Origin: Vallitalea longa
GTDB lineage: Bacteria > Bacillota > Clostridia > Lachnospirales > Vallitaleaceae
Direction of reading: 5' to 3'
Assembly: GCF_027923465.1 (NCBI RefSeq)
Contig: NZ_BRLB01000001.1
Coordinates: 1,240,001 to 1,304,000 of the forward strand
Length of the DNA stretch: 64,000 nt
In this document: positions 17,818-27,866 of the stretch, in pieces
How the letters are laid out: the number at the start of each line of letters is the position of its first letter
How positions within the stretch are numbered: the stretch's first letter is position 1
Notes under the pieces: generated by a model
What the model saw: only the letters and a program-made list of their open reading frames with translations
The model's database searches: none
What the model was told of the DNA's origin: nothing
Program-made: the position numbers and the translations under genes

Positions 17818-19005
17818 TCATATTACTGACTCCCAATCAAGACCATATGCTTCTATCTTCTTAACTGGTATCTCACTTTGTTTATCATAAAGTATCAAGT
17901 ACATATTTTGGGAATTTTGATTGTATTCTCGTATATCATCTATTCTCACATTATGCTCAAATTCTTTTCTATCTAAGTAATGGAAAAGGTCTTCATTAGT
18001 TTGATATATATTATAAATTCCATTATCATTTGTTAATATGAATATTATATCGCTATCAACTTCAACTTTTATTATTTCACCTTTTATTTTATTAATAATA
18101 TCAGAATCATATATTTGTTTATTATTAGATAGACATATTTTTTTAAGAATGCTTTGTTTTTTATCAGTAACATAATAATAGAATTCTTCAGTGTTATCTT
18201 CGTAATCTCTCTCTACATATCCTGATATATATCTAAATCCTTCTAGATTTCCACTATCAATCACTTCAAAAGATTCTATGTCAATGCTATATATAGTATT
18301 ATCTTTTTCAAATAAAATTATATATCTATCTTCTTCTTTATATCCTCCAATAAAATTCAAATCCCTAAGTTGATGATCTTTGCTTATTTCATAAGCGATT
18401 TCAATACTTTTATTACCATACTCATTATCCAATAAACATATTGTGTTCTTTTTATAATCCATTAGTATACTAGGACCTTCTATAGATATTGTACTATAAA
18501 GTATATCATTGCTAAAATATTCATTGAGATCTATATAATGTATTTCCTTATTTCCTGGCTCTTTTCCATAATAATCTATTGCTTCAAATTGGTACTCGTA
18601 TAATTTATTATTCTTTGCTAGAAGTTCCCACTCACAATAATTGGTTGAATCAACAAACAACCTATTCAACTCATCTATTGATACAGTATCATTATTTGTA
18701 TTCATTTGCTTACCAATTAAATCATCTAACTTTTTGAATGTAATGCCTGAGAACCAGTTATTCTCTATTTCATTAGTTGTATCATCTTTCTCTGATTCGT
18801 TGTTTGTATTTTTGATCTCTACTTCTTCTATTGCTTTTTCATGTGTATTATTTATTTCCTCTATATCATATTTCCTTGTTTCTAATACATCTGTATTAGA
18901 CTTTTCTACCTCTGCATTTTTTTCATTTAATTTAGTAGTAGTAGTATTGTAACATCCTGTCGCTAATATAATTATACTTAATAATGTAATAAAAACTTTT
19001 TTCAT
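17818..19005 (-). CDS. Lipoprotein paired with the glucosaminidase-type effector
   Basis: 395 residues with a lipoprotein signal (MKKVFITLL...LATGC, cysteine near residue 18), a Lys/Glu/Asn-rich linker and a C-terminal domain of about 270 residues made of short strand-rich segments (NTICLLDNEYGN, RYIILFEKDNTIYSID, IIFILTNDNGIYNIY) that look like beta-propeller or repeat blades. It would sit on the outer face of the membrane. Its first 60 residues resemble the other lipoprotein (32039-33364) while the rest does not. It is the gene after the LXG-like cell-wall hydrolase at 19134, so it may protect the producer from that enzyme. No named family is recognised. Confidence 0.65.
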   Translation of the reverse strand: MKKVFITLLSIIILATGCYNTTTTKLNEKNAEVEKSNTDVLETRKYDIEEINNTHEKAIEEVEIKNTNNESEKDDTTNEIENNWFSGITFKKLDDLIGKQMNTNNDTVSIDELNRLFVDSTNYCEWELLAKNNKLYEYQFEAIDYYGKEPGNKEIHYIDLNEYFSNDILYSTISIEGPSILMDYKKNTICLLDNEYGNKSIEIAYEISKDHQLRDLNFIGGYKEEDRYIILFEKDNTIYSIDIESFEVIDSGNLEGFRYISGYVERDYEDNTEEFYYYVTDKKQSILKKICLSNNKQIYDSDIINKIKGEIIKVEVDSDIIFILTNDNGIYNIYQTNEDLFHYLDRKEFEHNVRIDDIREYNQNSQNMYLILYDKQSEIPVKKIEAYGLDWESVI

Positions 19006-19133
19006 TTTTTTATCCTCATATAATAAGTTTATAGCTAATAATTTAGTTATAGACTTATTTTTCTTTACTTAATTAATGGTTACTTTATTACTGAGCACCC
19101 TTTCGTATTTAAAATATCAACTATGCAACTATT

Positions 19134-21044
19134 TTACTCTGGTAATGAAGTATTATCAGGCATACCAGAATATATAGGTATTTTAAATACCAAATCCTCA
19201 TCTAGAGCTTCAGTGTTTTTAAATACTTTGTACAACTCGCTTCCTTCTAATTTTGATACTTGTATGTTTTGCATATATTGATGAGTATAATAACTATCAC
19301 CAACTATATCAAATTTTTGGGTATATACGGTATTTTGACCAATGCTAATAAATTTTTCACCTAACTCAATCGCTCCACCTATAATACCCTTTTGCATTGA
19401 GTCCCATCCTTTCTTTTTAGCATATAAAGCACCTTTACGTAATACTTCTTTATCTGTCTTACCACTTGCGTTCCAGTTATATGGATTATAATATTTTGTT
19501 CCTTCTATTTCCTTACCTCTAGTTAATGGATTTCCATTGGCCCCTGCTTCTCCGCGTAATTTAGCTGCCAAATAATATGCACTTACTTTTGACTTTTCTG
19601 CCGCTTCCATTATTGTATCCACATATTTTAAGTGAACAGTGTTTTCTAAAATACTTTTAACTCCTTCTGTAGTTTCATCGTTAGCGTTTTTTTCATATCC
19701 AAGGTATAAAAATTGGAAGAGATTTTCTTCATTACTAATGAAATTTCTAGGATCTGCGTAATATTCGATTACCTGTCTCTTAGGTGGAGACCAACCGTCT
19801 GCATTATTAGGATCATATTCTCTATACGATTCTGGTGTTGTTATCTCTATTAAATTCGTATCGACTTTATCTTGAGCATTTATTAGATTATCCCATGTTA
19901 CAGGTGCTTCAATAAACTCAAATGTCCAGTTTGGATGTTCTTTCATAATCTTACCAATACTTTCTTCATATTGCTTAGGCATAGTTCCAATTATTTTCCC
20001 TGAACTATTATCAATCGGATCAATATTAATAGGTTTATCCTTATTAAACAAGCATTCCCAAGTTGTTTTCCCAACTTTTCCTGCATATTGTCCGAAATTC
20101 CATAATCCTTTTTCATCTTTATATTTATTAACTGCTTCTAACGTTTCTTTTCTAAAATAACCATTTTCTTCTAATGGTTCTCCCTGTAAATTAGTATATC
20201 CTAATTCATTTAACCTATTTTGCAGTATTTTGACATATTCGTTATATTCATTTTCATTATATGTTAGGTTATTTTGAAGCTCCTGTATTTTTTCAGGATT
20301 AATAGGTTTTGCTCTATTGAATAGATAGTCCCAAGTTGTTTCTCCAACTTTTCCTGCATATTGGTCATAATTCCATAATCCTTTTTCATCTTTGAATTTA
20401 TTGACTACTTCTAAAGTTTTATAATCAAAGTATCCATCTTCTTCTAGAGGTTTTCCTTCTGAATCTGTATACCCTAATACATTTAATCTCTGTTGTAAAA
20501 CCTTGGCATAATAATTATATTCATTTTTATTATTAATTGATAGTGTTCCTTCTAATTCTGGTATTGAAGTCTCTTTTTTATGTGTATATTTATTATTTAT
20601 AACTTCTCCACTTTTATCAAAAAAAACAGCTATATGGTTTATACTGGATTTTAAAAAGGATCCTATTGATCTTAAAACTTCAGATATTGTATCAAAAATA
20701 TTCCAACTATCACCTTCTATATCTTTATTTTCTTTAACAGATACTTCTGATTGCTGATTTATTTCACCAAAAGATTCAGCTAATCTTTGTTCAGCTTCTT
20801 CATATGATTCTATTGCATTGTTGACGAATGATGATGATCTAATTATAGATTCAGCTAGATTATTTAATTCTTTATATAAAGTATTAAAGTTTTCTCCTAT
20901 GTCTTGTCTACATCTTATATCCATATCCAAGCTATGTCTTATATTAGATAATTTATCTCCAATACCACTTATATTTGTTGATATGTTTTCTATTTTAGGA
21001 ACTATATCAACTAGCTCTTTTATATTAATACTTATATCACTCAT
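19134..21044 (-). CDS. Type VII effector: PG-binding plus glucosaminidase
   Basis: 636 residues. N-terminal helical domain (MSDISINIKELVDIVPKI, SLDMDIRCRQDIGENF, SYEEAEQRL with a YxxxE motif) as in the other exported proteins here. Then two peptidoglycan-binding type 1 repeats (LQQRLNVLGYTDSEGKPL and NRLNELGYTNLQGEPL), each ending GQYAGKVG/DQYAGKVG-TTW. The C-terminal 270 residues carry motifs of endo-beta-N-acetylglucosaminidases of the LytD/GH73 type: HPNWTFEFIEAPVTWDNLI, YYADPRNFIS, FQFLYLGYE, YYLAAKLRGEAGA, YYNPYNWNASG and AIELGEKFISIGQNTVY. It lacks a Sec signal, so export by the type VII machine is the natural route. GGGGGA precedes ATG 21044. Target: wall glycan strands, of self or rivals. 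Confidence 0.82.
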   Translation of the reverse strand: MSDISINIKELVDIVPKIENISTNISGIGDKLSNIRHSLDMDIRCRQDIGENFNTLYKELNNLAESIIRSSSFVNNAIESYEEAEQRLAESFGEINQQSEVSVKENKDIEGDSWNIFDTISEVLRSIGSFLKSSINHIAVFFDKSGEVINNKYTHKKETSIPELEGTLSINNKNEYNYYAKVLQQRLNVLGYTDSEGKPLEEDGYFDYKTLEVVNKFKDEKGLWNYDQYAGKVGETTWDYLFNRAKPINPEKIQELQNNLTYNENEYNEYVKILQNRLNELGYTNLQGEPLEENGYFRKETLEAVNKYKDEKGLWNFGQYAGKVGKTTWECLFNKDKPINIDPIDNSSGKIIGTMPKQYEESIGKIMKEHPNWTFEFIEAPVTWDNLINAQDKVDTNLIEITTPESYREYDPNNADGWSPPKRQVIEYYADPRNFISNEENLFQFLYLGYEKNANDETTEGVKSILENTVHLKYVDTIMEAAEKSKVSAYYLAAKLRGEAGANGNPLTRGKEIEGTKYYNPYNWNASGKTDKEVLRKGALYAKKKGWDSMQKGIIGGAIELGEKFISIGQNTVYTQKFDIVGDSYYTHQYMQNIQVSKLEGSELYKVFKNTEALDEDLVFKIPIYSGMPDNTSLPE

Positions 21045-21067
21045 TTATATTCCCCCTAATCTTTTAT

Positions 21068-21093
21068 GTAAAGGGAGAAAAATCTCCCTTTAC
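21068..21093. repeat. Hairpin between the giant protein and the hydrolase gene
   Basis: GTAAAGGGAG (21068-21077) and CTCCCTTTAC (21084-21093) are exact inverted copies around six bases. It sits in the 54-base gap after the giant gene's stop and may attenuate or process the transcript between a very long surface gene and the effector gene. Confidence 0.6.
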
Positions 21094-21098
21094 CATTC

Positions 21099-24000
21099 TT
21101 AATGAGTTCCAGAAGTATCTAAATCATCTGCTGATGACTTAGATGCTGAAAAAACTGCTACAACACTTTGAGGTATTTTAGTTAAAGAGTAATCTTTACC
21201 TACAATATTAACCGAACCATTTCCACCTTGATGTTTATAATTCAACACATAAGTATCGCCTACACATTTAATATCTAATGCACTTATAATGACGCTTGTA
21301 TTATTCATAACGCTATCAATGTTAGCTTGAGTAGGCTTTTTACCTGTTTCAACAAAAATAGATGAAGAAGGTAACTTAAGACTGAAATGCCATCTTTGAG
21401 CTTGTTCCTCGTATTCAAATTCATCTAGTACATCTCCAGGATTTCTATCTATACCTTGTGTCATAGATGTTCCAATAAATGTTCTATTTCTACCATCTAA
21501 TTTAAGTAATTGAGGGATACCGTAAATATAATCATTTCCTGTAGGTATTGCAATAGGTACTACGTCTCCTGATTCATTAATATTGTACATTAGCTCTTGT
21601 ACCTCTAATGTGATATCTCTCTCATCAGATGTATAATTTCTTCTTGCCTTATTATCTTCCCAATCTAATTTTATTGGTTGATGATACACACTATCAGGAT
21701 CCCAATCAGCCGTAGCGTTTCCGTATATATTGATAGGTACATATCCATCCCCATCTCTCATATATACATCTACTTTTGTTATATCACCTGTACCTAGATC
21801 TAATTTATAATAATAAGGTATAACTTGTAATGATGAATAATAATTACCTATTGTTTGAATATCCATAAATATCGGATAACCTATTCTTAACGGCTGCTTA
21901 ACAAGAGCTGGTATATTATTCATTGATGGTGTTAACGGAAATTCAAGTGGCTTTGTTTCTAAGAAATTCAATGTACCAAAAGTATTAAGGTATTCAGTAT
22001 ACCGAGTTGCTAACTTACCCCTTATGTCATAAGTCGAACCAACATATTGATTTTGATTACTTGTATCTACATCTTTAACAACATTAGGTATTAACCATTC
22101 AGTAGGATATTTTGGAGTTTTAAATAAATTAGCGAATCTGAAATCACCAGTATCTTCTATAACCATATTACCTATTCTTCCTAATAAATCTATATTATAA
22201 CCTTTAAAGGATGAATGCTTAGCCTTTTTATTAGAATCTCTTTTTTTATTAGTCTCATATGAGTTGTTAACGATGTTTCCGTTTATAGCTACAGAGTAAA
22301 ACTCAACGCCAGCACTTATGGCTTCTTTATTAGCTAAAGGTAAATAAAATTCAAAAAACTCCTCATCCACATCTAAAGATATTTCAGTGCCTGATCTATA
22401 AAGAACACCTTCATATATAACATTAAATTCAAATTTAACAAATTTCTCTTTAGTCCATTTAGTTGTATCCATATTATCTACGAATCCCTTACCTCTATTA
22501 TAAGTAGTCCTAGATATACCATAACAACCATCACCATAAAAATCTCCTTCATTTGGATAGTGTACCGTAAAAGGATAATCCAAAGTTAAAAAATCTCCCG
22601 CAGTTACATTACCCATACCCGGTATTGGAACTGTTGGATTCGCTGGGATTACAACTTCAACTGTTTCATACCAATCGTCTGGTGGCTGCGATTTAGTTTT
22701 ATCTACTTCTGTATATGATTTAAGACTTGGAGCCAATCCTTGTATCCATGGTATTCCTTTAGCAGGTTTAACAACAACTTTTTCAGTTTGACCTGCATCA
22801 CCTATTCTTTCTTCAACCACAGCTGGTACGTAATGAGCATTATTTATTGTAATAGTGGGTTCTCCTTTAGCAGGTATGGTAATATATTCGGGTTCTTCAT
22901 TCTGTGATGGTGAAGTTATAGTTGCATAACCGTTACCTTCTCTAACGCCAACATCTGTATAGCCATTAGCTACACTACCAATATAACCAGAGCCGCCACC
23001 GCCTCCAGCTTCATCATCCTTACCACCATAACCGCCGTACCAGCCTCCACCTCCACCTCCATTATCTGGTGAAGATACAGAGCTCGATCCATTACCTCCT
23101 AAACCTTTTGTATAGCCGTATGTTTGTGTAGCGCCATAACCGCCTCGATTACCATCTTGCCCAGCATAACCTCCGCCAGCTCCTCCACTATAAGTAGAAG
23201 ATGATATTCCTTGGCCACCACCTCCGCCAGCTACGATTACTCTATTTATTAAAGTAGTACCACCTATTCTTATATCAGTAGCACCACCTCCACCTGATGC
23301 TCTTTGATCTCCATAACCAGAACCTCCGCCATTATAACCACCAGGTACAGTCTGATAACCAGTCCCACTATACTTTCCTCCTTGACCACCAACATATACT
23401 CTAGCAGTGTCTCCTTTAGTTAGATAATAATTACCTTTTGAATATCCACCTTTACCACCATAATTACCTCCACCTTGAGCTCCCCATACTTCTAAAGTAT
23501 AAGTACCTGTTACAGGCACAGTAAATTCTTGGTAATTACCTGAATACTCGTAAGTATAGCTTGGCTTTACATAATTGGGATTCTTGATTTTCTGTTCAGG
23601 TTGATACTCTGGATTATCTATAGTATACGGTTTTACATAATCAGAATTATTTACATCAAATTCCTGGTAGATAGTATATTTTAAAGGATACCATTCATCT
23701 TTTTCACCATCTTTTAGAGTTAAAGATAAGTCATCTGCAATAACATAACCTGACTTACCTGATTGTTTTTTTGCTATTATATTAACCTCTAATTCGACAG
23801 TATTCTTTGGTGTTGTAAAACTAGTACCTGAACTATTTGCTGTCCATATTTTTAAAGTTTTACCATCATCATTAAGAGCTTTTATCTCAAAATATCCAAT
23901 ACAATCTTTAACTATAATCTTACCTGAAAAATTATAATTTCTATTTTCCGAACCTATAGTAGTTGTTGAATATTTAGCTAATTTTGTAGTTTCATCAGGT

Positions 24001-27000
24001 GGTTTTATATAGAAAGAACCTTTACCTGCTATTTTAGATAAATTAGTTAACTGTTTCAAAACTGCTCCAGTACCTGTAGAAACTTTTTGCCAATTTATTA
24101 TATCAACTAAATTAGAAACTTCTTCTGCATTTCCATTATATAAAAATTCTTGTTTAGGATGGATTTCTTTTAATTTCGTTACATACTCAATGTAATCTTC
24201 TTGTAAGTTTCCTCCTAATATAGAAGTAGAATCAGTTCTTTGATCCATTGCATCTTCCACAGGCATTACCATTGCATCTTGAGATGAAACTGGATTATGT
24301 ATAACTATATCATTTATATCAGTATGATTATCAGAATAAGTGGTATCAACTACTAAACCACTGGTTCTATAATCTGAACAATATTCGTCTTTATACATCA
24401 AACTTTTCCCTTTTTCGTTTAGTATATGTTTATAATATAAAGTGGAATCACCAACTGTGTATTCACCATTTGGTTTTGTATCAGGTACATCTAAATTACC
24501 AGCATACAACATTAAACTAGAAGGTCTACTAGGTCTATATACTACTTTTGCAGGATCTGAATCAAAAATAGTTTTAGTCTTGTGCTTATCTCCAGAACCT
24601 TTGTACTTTTTATTAGGATTTGTAAAGTTCCCATTATAAGAACCTACATTTATAGAATCTTCTTCCATCTTAGCCGCTGACTCAGGATTATTTTCCCACA
24701 TCTCTTGTGAAGGTATTACTACTTTATCAAAGTTTTCTTGTGCTTTCTTTTCAGTAGATTCTTTCTCATAATATAATATAGCTTGGTCACCTGAAGAAGT
24801 TTGCAATATCAAATAATCGCTAATGACAGTAGCTGTATTTTTCATAGCACGTCGTTCCTCAAACTTTTTGAATTCAACTGTATCTTGATCTGTTGAATCT
24901 GAATTGTTTAAGTGATAATCCAATGTATTTGAATAAGATGGATTATTATATAAAATACCTGTAGCCCAATCCGCATTATGTTGTGGTGCAGTTATATTAG
25001 CTGCATAATTAGTACCTTTTCCATTAGATTTATTTGTTCTAGGTCCTTCATTCCAAACAACAGTATCTAACATTTGGGGTTCTAACGAATATCTTAACCG
25101 TCCATCTTTAGATGTCTCTGTTGCTGCTATATTATAAAATATATTAGGGTCACCTTTCTTGATAGTTGCAGTAACATCGTCAGTTTCTAATAAATTTATT
25201 GTACCATCTAAATTAGATCTATCTATTTTCCACACTTGAGCTTTGTCTATTTGAAATGTATCATACGTTATTTTTTGAGTCCAGGTATCCTCTACAGGAG
25301 GCATTATATTTTCATGTTCTCCTCCACATACACAGTGAGGTGGAATACTAGCAGTAACCTTAATAGTATAATGACCTGGACCACTAGGTTCTGCTTTAGC
25401 TTCACAAGGTCCATAAACAGGCTCTGATTTAGTTTTCTTATTACCGTCTTCATCTATGTAAGGTACATCTTTATGAGTTATATTACTATCTGAATCATGA
25501 GTATCTGTAGGAGGACTCGTTGACGGATTCATTCTAGCATTCCATTTATTAAAAGTTCTGGTTTTACCATCGCTAGCCGCTGTATGCGATATAGTATAAC
25601 TGTTTACAGCTTTAACCCATGCTTGTGCTAACTTTTCATCTGCTCTATATTTACGCCAATCAGGATCAGCAGAACATGTAACTGATACGCGCCCTGTTCC
25701 CTTCTCACTAACAGCTTTCGCATTGTTAGGTATATCACCTTTCCAAGTCGCTGACACTGTACAATCTCCACCATGAACATTAACTTTTAAATCACAAGTT
25801 TTTTCACCTGAAGGACTAGGAACAGTATATTCGCCCGCCTGATCGCCCTTCATAAATTCGGAAGGTACGTTTCCACTAAATACAGATTTATACGTTCTTT
25901 CAACTTCTAAATTCTTTTTATAAGTTGCAGAAAAATCAACTATAAACTCAGAACCACCACTTATAAAGTATAAAGGTTCTGTTGTAGGAGTTCCTGCCAT
26001 TGCTTCAAATTTTTCATAACCAGGAGAACCTGATTTTAACTCAGACCATCCTCTAAATCCTGAAGTATATGATACTGATAAATCAGGTTCATCACCATTT
26101 ACATATACTTTATTATCACTAGCAGGTTCTCCAGTTAAAGTTATTACTTTTTCGTCAGGATCTAAAAGTACTTGTATATCAGCTGTGTATATAAACTCTT
26201 TTCTAGAACTATAAGGTATACTAAAATCCATTAAATTATGAGTAAAATCAATTTCTTCTTTACCTTTCATAAAATCTAGTAACCAATCTTTATCTACAGG
26301 TACCCATTTATTATTACCTGTGACTTTACTATTAGCATTTAATCGATCACCTGTATCAGCTAATTCAGAATCATCTCCAGAAACATTTAAATTTACTTTT
26401 ATCATAGGATGTCCAGATTGAAAATCTTTAATACGATCATAAACATTGTTCCACTTATTCTCTTCATCCTTCTTGAGAATACCTTTAATACTTATAATAG
26501 GACAATCACCAATAACTTCTCTATCTTTAATAGGAGTTATTTCAGGATCTGATGCTTTAACAGAAAAAGAACCAGATAGGTCTATAGGCGGTGCCGTAGC
26601 TGCTCCTGAGTCTATAACTAAAAATCCAATGTGTGAGCCTTTAAACGTTAGAGCTTCCATTATTCCAGTATATTTTGATCTAGGAGACCAGACAGCTTTG
26701 TCAGTTTGCGTATAAAGTCTTGCCTTACCTAAAACTCCAGTTATGCCCCAAGCAAAGCAATTACTAGATATATCATTTATATCTGTAATACGAGGTTTAT
26801 CTGGTTGAGCTTGAATAGACCTATTAATCAAATTATCCATAATTTGAAATGAATGACCTAATCCAGTAGCATCCATGTTATACGTAGGATTATTTCCAAG
26901 TGCTTTTGATGAGTTTTCAAAAAATCTATTTCCAGGAGTAATACCTGCTGAATACTCTAAATAATAAGTTGTAGGTAAAAATAAATACGAACTTCCAAAT

Positions 27001-27863
27001 TCATCTGCTGTAACTTTTATACAAGTATCGATGGTAATTAAGGTTGGATTTGCTTTTTGATCATTTCCTCTAATATATCTATTTATTTCATCTCTATAAT
27101 ATCTCTTTTGATTATCATAAGACATACTATATAAAGTCATTAATAAATCTAAATAATTAACTTTATTATTTACTACCTCAGCTTCAGAAGCTGTTCTAAA
27201 ATCTACAGGTTTTACATATTCTTTTAACTTAAATTCGATAGGTGCTTTAGTACTTGTGTAATTAGTAAAAAAGTAACTCCACAAATCTTCAGCTGCTAAT
27301 GCGTCGGCAGACTTTGCTTCGTTAGAATCACCATCTAACAAGTATTTTTTCCAAGCATCATTCTCTGCAAGTTTTGAATAATCTGCTAAAGTTTTAACCT
27401 TATCTTTTATTTTATCTGCATAAACATGTTCTGTTACTTCATCAGTAACATTTGATTGTGGACGTACTTTATACGTTACATGAGCATCCGTAGCATAGTC
27501 TAAAGAACCTGCACCAGGGACATACCACCCTAGCATTGTATCTCTAGGTAAAACATAATCAGCTCTAGGAACAAATATAAAACTAAAATTTACATCAGGG
27601 AATCTATCAACGTATTCATCTTCTATTTGATCTTGCATGCTCTTTTTACAATCTTTATTATAATCAATAGGCGTCTTAACAGATTGCTGTTCTATTCCTA
27701 CTCTAAAACAAGTAGTTTCTATAATTCCCCCACCTTTAAGATTAGCTGTACCTCCAGCAGGTAGAGAACCTGCATTTCCTGTAATACCTGCATTAATATC
27801 AATCGTGTTAAAACTTGCAAAAATAAGTACAATTACAAGCATACACGATATAACTTTTTTCAT
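21099..27863 (-). CDS. Giant secreted glycine-rich surface protein (2254 aa)
   Basis: Has a Sec signal peptide (MKKVISCMLVIVLIFASF, cleavage after INA). The N-terminal part (GNAGSLPAGGTANLKGGG, ETTCFRVGIEQQ) is also found in a decayed copy at 29336. The middle has beta-rich segments with several Cys-containing loops. Residues about 1430-1650 form a glycine-rich domain with repeated GGGG, GGYGG and GGAGGG blocks (VWGAQGGGNYGGKGG start, GGGGGSGYIG end), like the glycine-rich domain of ALK-type and bacterial surface proteins. The C-terminal 600 residues are beta-strand rich with no catalytic motif or sorting signal seen. Its ribosome site is the GAGGAGGAA encoding the last residues of the upstream SLH gene, so the two are translationally coupled. 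Function unknown; a structural or adhesive surface role is inferred. Confidence 0.8.
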   Translation of the reverse strand: MKKVISCMLVIVLIFASFNTIDINAGITGNAGSLPAGGTANLKGGGIIETTCFRVGIEQQSVKTPIDYNKDCKKSMQDQIEDEYVDRFPDVNFSFIFVPRADYVLPRDTMLGWYVPGAGSLDYATDAHVTYKVRPQSNVTDEVTEHVYADKIKDKVKTLADYSKLAENDAWKKYLLDGDSNEAKSADALAAEDLWSYFFTNYTSTKAPIEFKLKEYVKPVDFRTASEAEVVNNKVNYLDLLMTLYSMSYDNQKRYYRDEINRYIRGNDQKANPTLITIDTCIKVTADEFGSSYLFLPTTYYLEYSAGITPGNRFFENSSKALGNNPTYNMDATGLGHSFQIMDNLINRSIQAQPDKPRITDINDISSNCFAWGITGVLGKARLYTQTDKAVWSPRSKYTGIMEALTFKGSHIGFLVIDSGAATAPPIDLSGSFSVKASDPEITPIKDREVIGDCPIISIKGILKKDEENKWNNVYDRIKDFQSGHPMIKVNLNVSGDDSELADTGDRLNANSKVTGNNKWVPVDKDWLLDFMKGKEEIDFTHNLMDFSIPYSSRKEFIYTADIQVLLDPDEKVITLTGEPASDNKVYVNGDEPDLSVSYTSGFRGWSELKSGSPGYEKFEAMAGTPTTEPLYFISGGSEFIVDFSATYKKNLEVERTYKSVFSGNVPSEFMKGDQAGEYTVPSPSGEKTCDLKVNVHGGDCTVSATWKGDIPNNAKAVSEKGTGRVSVTCSADPDWRKYRADEKLAQAWVKAVNSYTISHTAASDGKTRTFNKWNARMNPSTSPPTDTHDSDSNITHKDVPYIDEDGNKKTKSEPVYGPCEAKAEPSGPGHYTIKVTASIPPHCVCGGEHENIMPPVEDTWTQKITYDTFQIDKAQVWKIDRSNLDGTINLLETDDVTATIKKGDPNIFYNIAATETSKDGRLRYSLEPQMLDTVVWNEGPRTNKSNGKGTNYAANITAPQHNADWATGILYNNPSYSNTLDYHLNNSDSTDQDTVEFKKFEERRAMKNTATVISDYLILQTSSGDQAILYYEKESTEKKAQENFDKVVIPSQEMWENNPESAAKMEEDSINVGSYNGNFTNPNKKYKGSGDKHKTKTIFDSDPAKVVYRPSRPSSLMLYAGNLDVPDTKPNGEYTVGDSTLYYKHILNEKGKSLMYKDEYCSDYRTSGLVVDTTYSDNHTDINDIVIHNPVSSQDAMVMPVEDAMDQRTDSTSILGGNLQEDYIEYVTKLKEIHPKQEFLYNGNAEEVSNLVDIINWQKVSTGTGAVLKQLTNLSKIAGKGSFYIKPPDETTKLAKYSTTTIGSENRNYNFSGKIIVKDCIGYFEIKALNDDGKTLKIWTANSSGTSFTTPKNTVELEVNIIAKKQSGKSGYVIADDLSLTLKDGEKDEWYPLKYTIYQEFDVNNSDYVKPYTIDNPEYQPEQKIKNPNYVKPSYTYEYSGNYQEFTVPVTGTYTLEVWGAQGGGNYGGKGGYSKGNYYLTKGDTARVYVGGQGGKYSGTGYQTVPGGYNGGGSGYGDQRASGGGGATDIRIGGTTLINRVIVAGGGGGQGISSSTYSGGAGGGYAGQDGNRGGYGATQTYGYTKGLGGNGSSSVSSPDNGGGGGGWYGGYGGKDDEAGGGGGSGYIGSVANGYTDVGVREGNGYATITSPSQNEEPEYITIPAKGEPTITINNAHYVPAVVEERIGDAGQTEKVVVKPAKGIPWIQGLAPSLKSYTEVDKTKSQPPDDWYETVEVVIPANPTVPIPGMGNVTAGDFLTLDYPFTVHYPNEGDFYGDGCYGISRTTYNRGKGFVDNMDTTKWTKEKFVKFEFNVIYEGVLYRSGTEISLDVDEEFFEFYLPLANKEAISAGVEFYSVAINGNIVNNSYETNKKRDSNKKAKHSSFKGYNIDLLGRIGNMVIEDTGDFRFANLFKTPKYPTEWLIPNVVKDVDTSNQNQYVGSTYDIRGKLATRYTEYLNTFGTLNFLETKPLEFPLTPSMNNIPALVKQPLRIGYPIFMDIQTIGNYYSSLQVIPYYYKLDLGTGDITKVDVYMRDGDGYVPINIYGNATADWDPDSVYHQPIKLDWEDNKARRNYTSDERDITLEVQELMYNINESGDVVPIAIPTGNDYIYGIPQLLKLDGRNRTFIGTSMTQGIDRNPGDVLDEFEYEEQAQRWHFSLKLPSSSIFVETGKKPTQANIDSVMNNTSVIISALDIKCVGDTYVLNYKHQGGNGSVNIVGKDYSLTKIPQSVVAVFSASKSSADDLDTSGTH

Positions 27864-27866
27864 ATG

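Noticed and set aside
22950-23560. Collagen-like or silk-like repeat protein in the glycine-rich block
   Set aside because: There is no regular GXY periodicity; the pattern is of irregular GG and GGG loops as in glycine-rich beta domains.
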